64,000 bases of DNA from NCBI GenBank assembly GCA_037176705.1, contig CM073898.1:40241488-40305487 (forward strand), in the 5' to 3' direction. The notes under the pieces were generated by a model. That model was not told the origin of the DNA. It was given only the letters and a program-made list of their open reading frames with translations, and ran no database searches. The stretch is from Molossus alvarezi. Taxonomy: Eukaryota; Chordata; Mammalia; Chiroptera; Molossidae. Positions 10,860-24,202 of the stretch are shown in pieces. Numbering within the stretch: the first letter of the stretch is position 1; each line of letters begins with the position of its first letter. The position numbers and the translations under genes were made by a program.

Positions 10860-11850
10860 TTTTAGATTTTGTTTTATTTTATTGTGGTAAGAAGACTTAA
10901 TATGAGATCTACCCACTTAATAAATTTTAAGTGTATAATAGAGTAATGTTGAAAATAGGTATGATGCTGTAGAGCAGATCATCTTTCATAACTGAAGCTT
11001 TATGCTCATAGATTAGTAACTCCCCATTTCCCACTCCCCAGCTCCTGAAAACTGACATTTCATTTTTCTATAAATTTGACTATTTTAGATACCTCATATG
11101 AGTGGAATAGTCAGTGCTTGTCTTCCTGTGACTGATTTATTTCACTTAGTACAATGTTCTCAAGGTTCATCCATGTAGTCACATATTGCACAATTTCCTT
11201 CTTTTTATAAAGCCAAATGATATTTTTTACATACACACATATGTACATATATGTACATATATGTGTATGTATATGTATATATATGTGTATGTATATGTGT
11301 GTGTGTGTACATATATACATATACCACGTGTTCTTTATTCCTTTGCCCAGGTACTTTTAGGTTGTTTCCACATCTTGGCTATTGTGAATATGCTGCAATG
11401 AGGATGGGAATGCTAATATCTCTTTGGAATCTCATTTCAATTCCTTTGAATAAATTCGCAGAATAAATTCTTACATAGTTGTTCTATTTCTTTTTTTTTT
11501 TTTTTGAGGAAACTCCATACTATTTTCCACCACGGCAGCACCATTTTGTGTAAGGTACCACCCACAATGCACAGCATTTCCAAATTTTCCGTATCTTCAC
11601 CAGTTGGTTATCATTTTTTTTTTAAATAATAGTCATTCTGACAAATGTGAAGTAATAGATCATTGTGGTTTTGATTTGCAGTTCCTTGATAATTATTGAT
11701 GTTGAGTAATTTTTCATATATCTGCTGGTCAATTGTATGTGTTCTTTAGAGAAATGTCTATTAAAGTCCTTAGCCCATTTTTAATTGAGTTATTTGGATG
11801 CTCCAATGATAGGCTTTAATATTTTATCTTTAATTTAAAATAAATTTAAC
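10860..11850 (-). mobile_element. Ancient LINE-1 3' end, antisense
   Basis: From left to right it shows the reverse of an old L1 3' UTR ('attgtggtaagaagacttaa', 'tgagatctacccacttaata') and then ORF2 C-terminal sequence ('ttggctattgtgaatatgct', 'tcattctgacaaatgtgaag', 'gtgttctttagagaaatgtc'). A TATG/TG microsatellite interrupts it at 11231-11325. Confidence 0.75.
11231..11325 (+). repeat. (TATG)n/(TG)n microsatellite
   Basis: This is alternating purine-pyrimidine sequence, acatacacac to gtgtgtgtgt, and is partly palindromic. It sits inside old L1 sequence. Confidence 0.9.
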
Positions 11851-14100
11851 TGGAATTACTATTTTACTTGTACCCCATGATTCTAACATACAGTATTTTA
11901 TTGTTTTGTAATTCTTAATGCTTTGCTTGGTTCTGCCAATTTTGCTTTGTATGTTTTGATATCATGCTTTTATATACATACATTTAAAATTGTACTGTAT
12001 TTCTGGTGAATTAAAATGTTCATTCTGAGTTACCTTCTTTTATCTCTAGTAATGACTTTTTTTCCTTAATATCTATTTTATCTCGTACTAATATAGCTCT
12101 ATCTATCTATCTGTCATTTAACAAATCAACTTTCAGTTACTGTTTCTTGGTATGTCTTTTTCTCCGTCATTATTTTCAAATATTATGTATGTTTATGTGG
12201 TAAATACTACTCTTGAATTTTAAATATAACATTTACTCCATTATATTTATTGTAATGATTGATTATGTGAGTTTCAACCTAACATGTATTATGTTTCTTT
12301 TGCCTTACCTATATTTTGTGTATTTTTTCCCCTCATTGTTGTCTTTATTTAAATTGGTTGTGATTTTATTTTTATCGACTTTTTACCCCTTTACTAGTTT
12401 GGAAGCCATAGTCTGTTTCTTTGGCTCTAGTGTTCACATGGAAGGACTTTACAATATGCATCATTCATTTATCAAAATCTAACATCATCTGATTGTCATT
12501 ACCTTAACCCTCCTCATGGAAAATGCAAGGAACTTAGGAAATTTAATTATTTTTCACCTCTTACTGACTTACATGCTTTTCCTGTGTGCATTCATACATA
12601 TAAATGCATGTGTGGATGTGCATATTTACCACCAAACTTTATTTTATACAATAAATATTTATTTATGTTTATCTACATATTTATCATTAATTTGCTAGTC
12701 TTTCCTTTTTGCTTCATCAATCTTCTAAGTGATATCATATTACCTTCACCCTAAAGTACATGTTTTAGAATTTCCTTTACAGCATGTCTTCTGGTTGGAA
12801 GTACTCTCAGTTTTGTGGCTTTTATTAATCTTCGTTCTTTCAAGGTATTTTGAGGATTATAGAATTACGGTGTGACAGTTCCTTTTGTTCACTTCACTTA
12901 TGATGCGATTCTACTATCTACTACTGCCTTCCAAGCTAACAGTGAAGAAGCCTGCTATCAATTCTTCACTGTTTTGATTTTTTCCTTTTGTTTCTTTCTT
13001 CCCTTTTTATCACTTTCCTATGATGTTTGTAGGATTCTTTTTTAATTAAACTCATTCGGATACTGAATCTGTGAATTGATGTATTTCATTTGTTTTGGAA
13101 ATTTCTGAGGCATTATCTTATCAAACCTTCCCTTTGCTTCATTTCTTGTCTCCTCATCTTCAAACAGAGATGTTAGATAGTCTCACTTTATTCTGTTTCC
13201 TATTCCCTCTTTTCTAATGTTTAACTTTTAATCTCTCTGTACTTCATTGTGAATATTTTCTGATCTTTATTTAAGTTCATTCCTTTCTCTCAGCTCTGTT
13301 TAGTAGTGTTAAACTTGTTCATGAAAGGCTGCTAATTTATTTCAGTCTATTATTTTTCTTTATCAGATTGGGTAAATTATATATTAATTTCTCATGTTTC
13401 CCGAATCTATCTCATCTTCACTTGACTGCTGAACAAATTCAGCAAACTTTTAATTTGGTTATTGTATTTTTTAGTTCTATAATTTCAATTTGGTTATTTA
13501 AGAACAAAAACAAAAAACACACCCCTCTATATTTAAGAATGGATTTAGATTTACAGAAAAACTGAAAACAGCACAGAGGGAGCCCATATATCTTACACCC
13601 AGTTTCACCTATTATTATCATCATACATTACGAACCAATTAATGAACCTATATTGATGCATTACTACTAACTAAATGTCATACCTGATTCAGAATTCCTT
13701 ACTCCCTATCTAATTTTATTTTTTGTTTGTTTGTTTGTTTCAGCATACCATCTATGGTTCTGGTTTATTTTTTTGCTCAGAGTTTTCTAGCTTTGAATAT
13801 TGGGAGATCTGTCAGTTGTATTCCATGTCCCATTGACATATTCCCATCATCATGCACTTATTTTAACTGCTTTACTATTTCCTGAAAGATTAGCTCCATG
13901 CTCAGAACTGCTAGACACTACTCAGCAGATGTCTCTTGGTTTAGCCCTAATAGAATCACACAGCCCATGTCAGGGAATTATGAGTGTGTGTGAGCAGTTT
14001 TTTGATTGGTGTTTCACTGAAGAATAAGCTAATAATGACAAATGTTTTTCTGTTATAAGATTCTCTTTTTCCAGTTTTTGTCTGTCTGTTTGCTTGCTTA
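11851..14100 (-). mobile_element. Ancient LINE-1 block(s), antisense, limits uncertain
   Basis: 'tctattttatctcgtactaa' resembles the antisense of the endonuclease segment of ORF2. 'tacagcatgtcttctggttg', 'ttcaaggtattttgaggatt' and 'ttggttattgtattttttag' are words of the upstream region of old L1. The part 13550-13710 resembles another old L1 3' UTR. Several elements may be joined here, and all frames are decayed. Confidence 0.5.
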
Positions 14101-14567
14101 GGAGGGGAAGAGGAATGGACTTTTCATGAAGCTTCTTTTATCTGTGCCTGTTGACTCTTCTGTGTCCAAGTCCTCTTAGTGCCTATCAAAGGTATTTGGG
14201 GGAGAACAATGAGAAAACTTAGGGATCTTAGGACTTGAGAAAAAGGTGACAGTCTGTGTCTGGTAATTTCAATATCTGAAGGGCTGTATATTATTTCATT
14301 GTCTCTTGTTTTTGCTAGTTCTGTGCCATAGTGGCTTTTTCTCATATGACTTTGTCCTTTTTCTTTTTGCTTTGTACTGTTTATTAAGTTTGAAAAAAAG
14401 TTTGCTTAAATATTTTGAATACCAGGATGATGTTGTCCAAGTAGGTGTAAAGGAAGTATTTTTTGACACAAGACAATGGACTTTCCTTTGTCAAAATTTG
14501 ATGGTTTTATTAAGAAAAAAATGTCAGGCCAAATTTATAATCTGAAGGCTACTTAGGGTTGCCCTAT
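14101..14567 (-). mobile_element. Probable ancient LINE-1, antisense
   Basis: 'tgtgtctggtaatttcaata' followed by 'tgtctcttgtttttgctagt' resembles the far 5' part of old L1 read in antisense. The assignment is weak. Confidence 0.35.
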
Positions 14568-14580
14568 AGAAATAGAAACA

Positions 14581-15181
14581 ATTTTTAATTTTTTGTGGTA
14601 ACATCATATTGTTTTTCATAGTGGCTGCACTAGTCTGCATTCCCACCAGCAGTGTACTAGAGTCCCCTTTTCTCCACACCCTCGCCAACACTTGTTGTTA
14701 GATGATTTGTTGATGGCAGCCATTCTGGTAAGTGTGAGGTGATATCTCATTGTTGTTTTAATTTGCATCTCTCTGATGATTAATGATGTTGAGCATTTCT
14801 TCTTATGTCTCTTAGCCATTTGTATGTCCTGTTTGGAGAGGTGTCTATTCAGCTTCTCTGCCCATTTTTAAATTGGGTTCATTGTCTTATTTTTGTTGAG
14901 TTGTATGAGCACTCTACATATTTTGGAAATTAACCCCTTATCTGATGCATCATTGGTAATTATGGTCTCTCATATAGTGGGATCCCTTTCTGCTTTGACG
15001 GTTGTTTCTTTTGCTGTGCAGAAGCTATTTAGTTTGATGTAGTCCCATGTGTTCATTTTTATCTTTGTTTCTGTTGCCTTACGTGATGTGTCAGTGAAAA
15101 TTCTGCCGTGTATGATATCCGAAATTTTGTTGTCTACATTTTCTTCTAGAATTTTTATGGATTCACGGGTCACATTTAAGA
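14581..15181 (-). mobile_element. LINE-1 inverted 5' segment of a twin-primed insertion
   Basis: The minus strand reads as the C-terminal part of ORF2, with words such as [20 protein letters not shown] and [19 protein letters not shown]. It is equivalent to about 49656-50250 of the full-length copy. The codon matching the nonsense codon of that copy is CGA (Arg) here, at 14682-14684. Stops break the rest. Confidence 0.92.
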
Positions 15182-15450
15182 TCTCACTTATTTGTGGAAT
15201 ATAATGAACATAACAATCTGGGGAATAGGGTAGACCCAGAAACATGGAAGTAGGGTACAGACTGACAACCCTCAGAAGAGGGGGGGGAGGGAAGAGATAA
15301 ACCACAGAATTTATATGCATGTTTGCGTAACCAATGGACATGGACTACAAAGCTGGGGATGGGGCGGGGTGGATGTGGAGGAGGATGTCAATGGGGTAAA
15401 AAAGGAGAAACATCTGTAACAAAAATAAAATTAAAAATAAAATTAAAAAA
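15182..15450 (+). mobile_element. LINE-1 3' UTR and tail of the same insertion
   Basis: Plus-strand L1 3' end from 'gatctcacttatttgtggaa' through a G-rich tract to 'catctgtaacaaaaataaaa'. An exact 13-bp duplication, agaaatagaaaca, lies at 14568-14580 and 15451-15463. About 310 bp of L1 are missing between the two segments. Confidence 0.92.
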
Positions 15451-15463
15451 AGAAATAGAAACA

Positions 15464-15854
15464 GGAAATGCTATAAAAATTAAATAATCTTAACTTTATG
15501 CAGAACTCAACATTTTAAGCAAATAAGTTTTAATATTTGAGTAAAAATAAGCTTGTGAGATTTCAAAGGACAAATTCTAATATTTCTTATACTCTAAAGA
15601 GGTTGAGCAAAAATTTAGCTATAGATATTGTGAACTGGTGCTAAAAATAAGTTACCTAATTTTTACTTGATTAATCTCTTAAGGAAACATATTTTATTTT
15701 AAATTGACTTTACAGAACAAATAAAGTATCATATTCTTGCGTAGACTATGAACAAACTTTAGTCTATCTCATGTTTAAAAATATTTTTAGAAGCTTAAAA
15801 GAAAAATGCTTTATAGTATTTGCCAAAAGGTCCTTAAGAGGAATTTAGGCCATT
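15464..15854. other. Unrecognised AT-rich sequence
   Basis: No feature recognised. Confidence 0.35.
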
Positions 15855-15870
15855 AGAAATTCCAATTTGT

Positions 15871-16138
15871 ACCCTGGACTGTTTGATTCAGTGGTTAGAG
15901 CATTAGCCCAAAGACTGATAGGTCAGGGGTTTGATTCCCAGTCAAGGGCAACTACCTGGGTTGCAGATTCAATCCCCAGCCCTGGTTGGGGTTGTGTAGA
16001 AGGCAACAAATCAATGTGTCTCTCTCACACTGATGTTATCTCTCTCTCTCTTTCTCTCTCTCTCTCTTTCTCCCCTTCTGTGCTTTCCACTCTATCTAAA
16101 AGCAATGGCAAAATATCCTTGGGTGAGAAAAAAAATAA
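15871..16138 (+). mobile_element. VES-type SINE, older copy
   Basis: It has a SINE head with the A box decayed to 'ttgattcagtgg', a B box region 'ggtttgattccc', a long CT repeat and the end 'ccttgggtgag'. The duplication agaaattccaatttgt at 15855-15870 matches 16139-16154 at 14 of 16 bases. Confidence 0.9.
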
Positions 16139-16154
16139 AGAAATTCTAATCTGT

Positions 16155-17559
16155 GACAATGAAATTGATTGTCTGTGGTGGAGAAGAGAATACATTTTGT
16201 TGAAGATGAGAAAGTCAAGAAATTTAGTAGCTAGAGTGTTGAAAAAAATTATCTAATTTAGATGCTGAAGTCAACAAGGAAATAGAGAAGGAATGGAAAT
16301 CTGGGAACCAGAAACCAAGTCTTCAGTAAATGAGAATGTACCCACAGGTAAACTGGTAAAAGCAAGAGGAGAAAGTGACACAGGCAGGTAATTCAAACAT
16401 CAAAGAGAAGGACATTTCCAGAAGATAGGTGAAGAAAACACCTGGAATAGGCAGTAGAAAGCAAGGAGAATACCAATAATACCTCCTGAACTTGACATGT
16501 TTTAGGGTGGGAGAGAAAAACAATCCTGTCTTTGAGAGGGCTGTCAGGGATAAAACAGGGAACTTTGTTTCATTTCAGGCAAAAGAGAGTTTATGAGGAA
16601 AAACTGGAGTATGTTGACATGTTGAGTTTACAGGATGAAAGTTCCAGAGACCAGAGGGAAAGGTTTCAGAAAGAGAGGTAAGGACATTTAGGTATGACAG
16701 AAGAAAGCAAGGCAAGGAGAATCCAAAGATAAGGGTTGGCAATACCTAAAATCAGCCTGAGATACTGTAGGTTAAATGAGAAAAAGGACATTAGGTTTAA
16801 TGGAAACTTTTTAAATAACCTTTGAAAAGACAATTGAAATTTAGTGCATTATAGTTCCCAAAAGCTTAGCTGAGGGATGAGAGGATTTGGCGTGGCTGGT
16901 ATTGTGTTCTTACATCTGCAGCGTATGGTGATGCAGCAGGTAACACCTGTGCTCTTCCTGCTTATTGACTACAATTTCTCCTAAGTATGTAAACATTAGG
17001 CATTCAGAGATTCTGTTGAAAGAGGCATCCAAAGCTCTACATATAAAAATGTCTGATAAAATCCACCTTTATTCCACAACTCAAATGTGTGTAGTTAAGA
17101 GAATGTGTGTTGAAAACAGTAAGAGAGTGAGGTGGCTTGCAAAATGGTGTTTTAGGGCATTAAATAAAAGGAAAAAGGTCTGATTCCTGAATGTTGTTCA
17201 ATTAGAAGAAATGTCAGAGGCCCTGGAAGCCCAATAATTGGCCACTACATGACCTTCACTGGGACAGAAAATATATATTTTCTCACCTTTCCAATTTTGG
17301 GCTCAACAAGAGTGGTAAGTGGTAAGTTTCTGACATTAATTGAATGAGGTTAGCATTCTGAGTATAAATAATTTTGGCCTTATATGTGATACCATTGTTG
17401 TTTTCTACGATGTGTTGTTATTCAAACACCTATGATACATCCTAATTCTCACTGAGAGTGGCTCGCATCACATGCTAGTTTGAGCTGCTAGAATTGGTGG
17501 CTGTTTTCTGCTTCAACCAGCTTTATTTCTTGCCTAATGATAAGAAGGAAAGCTCTTAG
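16155..17559. other. Unrecognised sequence
   Basis: The stretch 16260-16800 is purine-rich and might be a decayed L2, but I cannot align it with confidence. No coding signal. Confidence 0.3.
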
Positions 17560-17760
17560 GCTTTGTTTTCAATAAGGACTTGATTTCTTATTCTATGTGC
17601 CTTTGAACAAGTTGCTTATTGTCACTGTACCCAGTTTGTTTGCCTCTAAAAAGGAGGAAATTATTTTCTCAAAGTTTGTTTTGAAAGGTGTTGGATAAAA
17701 ATATAAAGCACCTGGGAATAGTGCTAGTTTGTATTAAAGACTCATTCTTTATTAGTCTTT
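17560..17760 (+). mobile_element. MIR-type SINE fragment
   Basis: 'tgcctttgaacaagttgctt', 'tctaaaaaggaggaaatta' and 'ataaagcacctgggaatagt' follow the MIR core in order. Confidence 0.6.
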
Positions 17761-18490
17761 CTAACATGAATATTTCTGTAACAGTTCCACAGTTTTAATG
17801 TGGCAAGTGCTAAACCTATATCATAACATACTCAATAAAGCAACATATCAATTTATGGTCCCATTTCCAGTGAGATATGTATGCCTTTCCCATGCACAAA
17901 CATTTCAATTTTGAGCATTCAGTCATAATATTATCATATTGATAGTCTCAATTTAGAATACACACAAGGAGAAGTGGGGCAATGTTTGTTGTTTTTCTCA
18001 GGTCAGAGACATTGATAAAGTTGTTTTTATAATTAGTTTAGTTAGAAATCTAAAGCATTGACAAAATCAGTAATACTACTTATTGTCATTGCTTCTGTGA
18101 AAATTAGATACTATAGAGTCTCATATTTTAATGTAGAAGTTTGCGGCAGTGGTTAGTAATGAAAAATCATTCAGTTTAAGTATTACTGTTATTTGTATGG
18201 TAATTAAATTCACAAGGACGAAGGCACATATTTAATATGCATAACAAGCAGAAACATTAGAGTGATAAACAAATTCAAAAGGTCTTATTATTCATTACTG
18301 TACATATTGAGGCTTGGGAATGTCAAAGGTAACATGTTATAGAATTATAATTAACTATCTTAATACCAGGTAGTAGAGATTTAATTTCATACATGAACCC
18401 AGTGTTTTGAATAATTTTATAGGCAAATATCCCACTTTGTCTGTTTGTAAGACAAGTTTGTTCTAAACAGAAAGTATCGATCTTAACATT
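17761..18490. other. Unrecognised AT-rich sequence
   Basis: No feature recognised. Confidence 0.35.
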
Positions 18491-18499
18491 TTCTATCAT

Positions 18500-18850
18500 T
18501 TATTTTTTAATCAACAAATATTTAATGTAAATCTTTAACCAAACACTGTTTTGGGTACCAGGGCTGCAACCCTGACCCTACGTATAGGACCCAATTTAAG
18601 CCTATGCTTAACCCTGTTCTTTGTGTGGCTAATAGGAAAGTAAACAAGTAAACAAACAAAAAAAAATACAAAATTACATGATGATTGCTAATAGGAAAGT
18701 AAACAAGTAAACAAAAAAAAATTACAAAATGACATGATGATTGAAAATATATGTAAAATTAAATCAAGGACTAGGGAGAGAGAGAAAGAGTTACCAGAGT
18801 AGGAGAGAAGATTACTGATGAGTGCAATGAACAGGTGAGAGCCTCTAATC
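18500..18850 (+). mobile_element. LINE-2 3'-end fragment
   Basis: 'ccaaacactgttttgggtac', 'aggaaagtaaacaagtaaac' and 'tgatgattg' followed by 'gactagggagagagag' follow the L2 3' end. It contains a 59-bp tandem duplication. Confidence 0.6.
18628..18744 (+). repeat. Two-copy 59-bp tandem duplication
   Basis: Both copies start 'gctaataggaaagtaaacaa', at 18628 and 18687. They differ by a few bases and a short indel in the A-rich part. Confidence 0.9.
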
Positions 18851-20007
18851 ACGCTAGAGAAGTTCTGGGGACAGATTCTTCAATCAATTCTAATCTGATC
18901 TTCTCATGATGCCGCATTTTTGGTCCAATAACTGACTTACACTCATTTATTTGACCCTTCAAGTTCGGTGTTTGAAATTGGCCTCTGTGGCATGTGATTT
19001 TGACTCTGTGGATTCATTTTGGAATTGTATTTTCTGGCTTTGTCAGAGAACAGCTATGAGGAGACTTGGGTATGTGCTCAGTATCTCAGGGAGCATCAAG
19101 GGGACCAGGTACCACCCCAATTACAGCCTCACATAAACTCTGTGAAAGAAAGACTTATCAAGAAAAATCCATAAGACATTTACAGAATTAACAAGATGGA
19201 AAATTCAGAAATAAATATTTATCAGATGGTCTGATACAGTTCTCTGATGCTGTCTTGGGGAGGAGAAGACAATTCTGCACAAATAATGTGAAGTCTTATA
19301 TCAGAAAGAAGAATCGGACTCGGGTACTGAGGAAATTGTGGGGAAGTTATTACTGCTTGATGTGAACATACTTGCAGGTGAAATAAGCTGCGAAATAAGT
19401 TTAATTCATAATTGACAGACAGTCTTTTTCTAAATGCATTTATGGCTTGGCTAACTTGGTGTTGAAATTTTTTTATCTTATCTGGATCAAATTGGTTGAC
19501 TTAGAATTGTTTCCACGAGACTCAATGTTAGCCTTGGGGAGAACATCTAGTGAGCAAGCTGAGTAATATTCTGAATTGTTAAATAAATGATATGGGATCA
19601 TTTGCAAACCTGAACCAAATGCTTTCAGATTTTTCAAAATTAATCTAAAAACATGACCAAAAAAGTGTTATGGAATTTTGAATTTATGCTCTGAGACATA
19701 AAGAAAATATCACAAAAGTTAAATAACACTGCCATGCATTACTAATGTCTTTATGAAATGAAATACCAGATGTTTCCGTGGTCACTATTCAACATCAAAA
19801 TAAGATCTATCTTTAGACAATACATGCTTGGCATCATAATAATACCTTTATCCTTGAAATGAGGAAATAGTTATTAAAAGTTTAGTAAACTTCTTGAGAT
19901 CAAGCTGTTTTACCTAAAATCTTGAATCATGTTCTGTGACAGGATCTTTAGCTGATGTCCAGGGAAACTTATTGGAAGACATGAGGTGATAAAAATGTCT
20001 CACCATT
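18851..20007. other. Unrecognised sequence
   Basis: No repeat or coding feature that I can name. Confidence 0.35.
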
Positions 20008-20209
20008 GTTTTGGTTGGTTTGGTTCAGTGGTCAGAGCTTCAGCCCATAGACCAGAGTTGTGGGTTTGATTCCGGGCAAGGGCATGTACTTCAGTTGCGA
20101 TTCATGACCAATTGATGTCTCTCTCTCCTTTTCTCTCTCTCTCTCTCACTCCCCCCCCATCTGAAAATAAATGAAAAAATATTCTTGGATGAGGATTTAA
20201 AGAAAAAAA
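20008..20209 (+). mobile_element. VES-type SINE, decayed
   Basis: 'ttggttcagtggtcagagct' is the A box region and 'gggtttgattccgggcaagg' the B box region. A CT repeat follows, then 'cttggatgaggattta'. The flanks show only a weak repeat (tctcaccat / tctcatcat). Confidence 0.85.
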
Positions 20210-20879
20210 TTCTCATCATCAAAATATGATAAAGTACATAGAAAATACAACCTTCACTTTCTTTAATAACTTCCGATTCTTAGTTTATTTTCTTTAAAAT
20301 GAGAAGTAATTTTTTTCTTCTATCTCTTTAGTAAACCCTGTAGCACATAATTGAGTGTTATTTGGGGTGAGATAAAGTAAAATAGATAGAACCAAAAGTA
20401 TGTGTATGTGTGTGTATCTACATAGAAGACTATGGCATGAAATTATTTTGAGAGTAAAAACATAATTTTGGATGGTGGTAGTGGTTGAGAATAGATAGGG
20501 TAAAGAGTAAACATGTAATATGGAGCACATAGAGAGGGAGGCTGCATTGGAAAGTACACTATTTCTAACATAAACTGATTCCCAAAAGGGGTAATTAACA
20601 TTTCATAATATAACATCCAACTTTATAGCCCTTCAAACAGCAATTTTAAATGCACTTATTTTTATTTACCGATTAATTAATCCTCTGATGCATAGCAAGT
20701 AGGATAACATTTATTCGAGGCTCATTACTCACTGCAAATTATGGCCAGGTCGCTCAAATCTGGATGCTGTTGAACTATAAAGGAAGCCTAATCTTATTTT
20801 TTCAACTATGACTAAAAGCTCATTCAAGGTAATGGAGAACTCCGTTATCCACATGATTTAGCTCTTTATGTCTAGATGT
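20210..20879. other. Unrecognised sequence
   Basis: A short TG-rich patch lies at 20399-20417. Nothing else is recognised. Confidence 0.35.
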
Positions 20880-22440
20880 GTATTTATGCCCACCTCATTT
20901 TGAAAGACATTTTTGCTAGCTATACATAATTTTAATTTGATAGTTTATTTTTTTGGTCATTTCTTTAGAAATGTTTCACTGTGTTTCATTTGTTTCTCAT
21001 GAAAAATCTGCTACCCTTCTTATCGTCCTTCCTCTGTACAAATGGCACCTCATTTCTCTAATTGCTTTCGGATTTTTATCTTTATCTCAGTTCTTATGTA
21101 ATTTGCTTATAATCTGCTTTGGTGTAGTTTTCTTTATGTTTCTTTCACTTATATTATTTTATTTAACTTTCAATTTTGGATCATGGGGAAGTCCAGAATA
21201 GAGAAATCTTTGGACGCTTTGACTTCATTGAGCAAACTGTATCTGTGGTTTTACAGTTTTGGAAAATTGGGGGGCACTGTTTCTTTAAATATTTTTTTTG
21301 CCCCTTCTATACTGAGGTCTTATATAGGCTGCTTGAAATTGTCCCACAGCCCAGTGGTTCTCTGGTAACATTTTTCAACCTTCTTTCTCTGTGTACTCCA
21401 CTTTGAATAGATTTTATTGCTAAATTTTCAAGGTTACCAATCTTCTGCAATGTCTAATCTACTATTACTCCAATCCAGTGTATTTTTTAACTCAAATATT
21501 TTGGTTTCCTTACAGATATTTAATATGTATTTTTTAAAAGCTTCCATGTTTCTGTGTACTTTATCTTTATTATAGCTTCTTGAACACAAAGAAGAGTTAT
21601 GAGACATATCTTAATGTTCTTGTGTATAAATCCCTCCATCTGTATACTATCTAGATCAATTTCAATTGTTTCTTTCCCCCTTTTCTTTGTAGATTGTTTT
21701 TTCTTATTTTTTGCATTCCTGGTCATGTTTATTAGATGCCAGTCACTATGATTTTTCCCTTTTGTATGCTGCATGTTTTTGTTTTTCTATAAATATTCTT
21801 GAGCTTTGTTCAGGAATGTAATTAATTTGCTCCGAAATAGTTTGATACAGCCAGGCCTTGCTTTAAAGATTTCCTAGATAACTTGGTTTTATTATAGAAT
21901 TAAAATATTTCTGAGTATTCTCCCCAGTGACCATGGAATCATAAAGTTTTCCATCTTAGTTGGTGGGAATAAATATTCCCTGCCCTGTATAAGGTCTGAA
22001 GATTCCCTTCTAACCTTTTGGATGTTTCTTTGTTCAGTTCATATATGTGGGTATTAGTGTTCCTCTGAAAATTCAAGAAAGACAGACCTAAAAAAAAAAA
22101 AAGGAAGACAGACCTTCTGCAGATTGACATGGTTCTTTCTGTTCACCTGTACCCTCTGAGGCGCTCTGCCCTATGTACTCTGGGGGGCTCGACTATCTCA
22201 GAGGCCCAGTTTTATCTCCTCAGTTCCGAGAGACCACCAGTCTCTGCTAGGTTTCTCTTCCCTGCTCCATCACCTAGAATTTCTGTCCTTGTAGTAACCT
22301 GTGGGGCTCATCACATGTATTTCCTGCCTCTCAAAAATCTTTATTGCCTGATGTATAGTGTCCTGAAAATTGTTGTAGCATATATTTTTCCTGATGTTTA
22401 TTTATTTCTAGAGGGAGAGTAAATCTGGTTTCCTACTCTT
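20880..22440 (-). mobile_element. Ancient LINE-1 5' region, antisense
   Basis: 'gacatttttgctagctatac', 'attagatgccagtcactatg', 'ctataaatattcttgagctt' and 'aatagtttgatacagcc' are remembered antisense words of the upstream part of old L1/HAL1-like elements. The 60-97 aa open frames here look fortuitous. Confidence 0.55.
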
Positions 22441-23850
22441 TCTTTCTCAGAAATAGATGTTGTTGATGCTTTATTTTTTGATAAAGATTTGTAGAGGCAC
22501 TATGCATACCACATGAGACAATGAAACATTGGACATTGAAGATCAATGAAGAGATTTTAATGACCAATGACTGGAACTATAAAATTGAACTCATTTGATA
22601 ACTGCAAGTCAGAACATAGTCTTTAAGAATTTATTTGTTCTTTCTATGAATGTCCCCACAATCTAGGAAGTTATCTCCTTATAGTTTGGTTCTGGGGGAA
22701 AAAAATGAAAGACTTTAATACATGCATACATTACTAGAGAAGACTCTTTTTTAGTATATTTGGTAATATATATAAAATAAAAGTAGACATTTGGAGAACT
22801 GCTTGAAGAAAACTTAATAAAGGGTTGCTAAAATTACACTCATAATGTAAATTGTAATATTTCAGAAAAAGTAATCTTTAGTTATATTTTCTCTCAAGTC
22901 TGCAGACTAATAAAGAATGACATTTTATACTATTTGTGTAACCTTTGCTTCCTTAGTGATATCATGTATTTCCTAAGTCATAAAATTCTTAATGGTACTT
23001 TCTCTTTTAAACTCTTACAAAATCTTTTCTGCATAATAAAATCCATGATCTACCTATATAATCAGAATGAGATACAAACTTGACACAATTAAACAGAAAA
23101 ATAAAAAATTTTTACATTTTCATTTGGATTTTTCTGTGCATTTCTAAAGAAACCTTGGGTCTTTAATTTTATATATTTTTATCTCCATTAATCTGAGACT
23201 ATAAGGTTAAAAAAAATCATTGATCTTTTGGCATATACAGTACTGAATGCTTTTAAATAGCTTCCCACTCTGCCCCCATCTGCTAAATGAATAATGTTTA
23301 GACTAATTGATTTGATTTTTCTGTATTGTTCATAGGCATTCTAGTAGCAGGCATTTCTCTGCTTGATAAAAGAAAGCTTGCTTTTTACATACTAATCAAT
23401 AGTGAAGTATGTTATCACCAATAACAAACACTTGTATGAACTTAAAAACCCATATATTACTTTTATATGCATTCATACATGAACCTCCCCCAGCACCTTC
23501 AAGTGAAGTATAATGGTCACAGTTTCAACATGTGAAAGAATAGTGGCTACAAGTAGGAGATGAGATAGAGTGATTTTCTGAATTTATGACTCTGGGCAAA
23601 TGATAGAGTTAGGTCTCACACCTGAATCTTCTGACTTCTAGTGCATTGCTTATATTTTTAAAATATATATAACAATTCCAAAATAATTTTGTTCAAGATG
23701 ACTTTCAAATAGCTATTTGGTAAAGAAATGTTTAGCTTTTGGCCCTCTATGATGTCTATGTACATTCTTTTAATTTGGCTTTATCCTGCTCTCCATTTTC
23801 AAAACCCGTTCTCATTTTACACAAAACTGTTTTCACCTGTACGTTTTATA
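22441..23850. other. Unrecognised AT-rich sequence
   Basis: No feature that I can support. Confidence 0.35.
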
Positions 23851-23854
23851 GCTG

Positions 23855-24202
23855 AGACTGCCCTTTCAATGGGATGTTGAAATCCCAATTCCTAATGTGA
23901 GGGTATTTGGAGGTGGGGCCTTTGGGAGGTAATTAGGTCATGAGGAGGGTAGAGACGTTACTAGTTGGATTAGTGCCTTTATAAGGACAGAAGCATAAAG
24001 CTTGCTTCTTCTCGTTCTCAGCTATGTGAGGATATAAGACAGAGATCTGCAAACCAGGAAGTGGGATCTCACCAGGGATCAGGTCTTCCTGTACCTTGAT
24101 CTTGAACTTTCCAAACTTCAGAACTGTGAGAAATAAATGTTTATTACTAAAGCCACCCAGTCATGATGCATTTGTTAAAGCAGCCTGAACTGATGAAGAT
24201 AC
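23855..24202 (+). mobile_element. MLT1-type (ERVL-MaLR) LTR
   Basis: 'gagggtatttggaggtgggg', 'cctttgggaggtaattaggt', 'gattagtgcctttataagga', 'accaggaagtgggatctcac', 'gaactgtgagaaataaatg' and 'aaagccacccagtcatgatg' follow the MLT1 LTR in order. No internal retroviral sequence is attached. It is noncoding. Confidence 0.85.
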
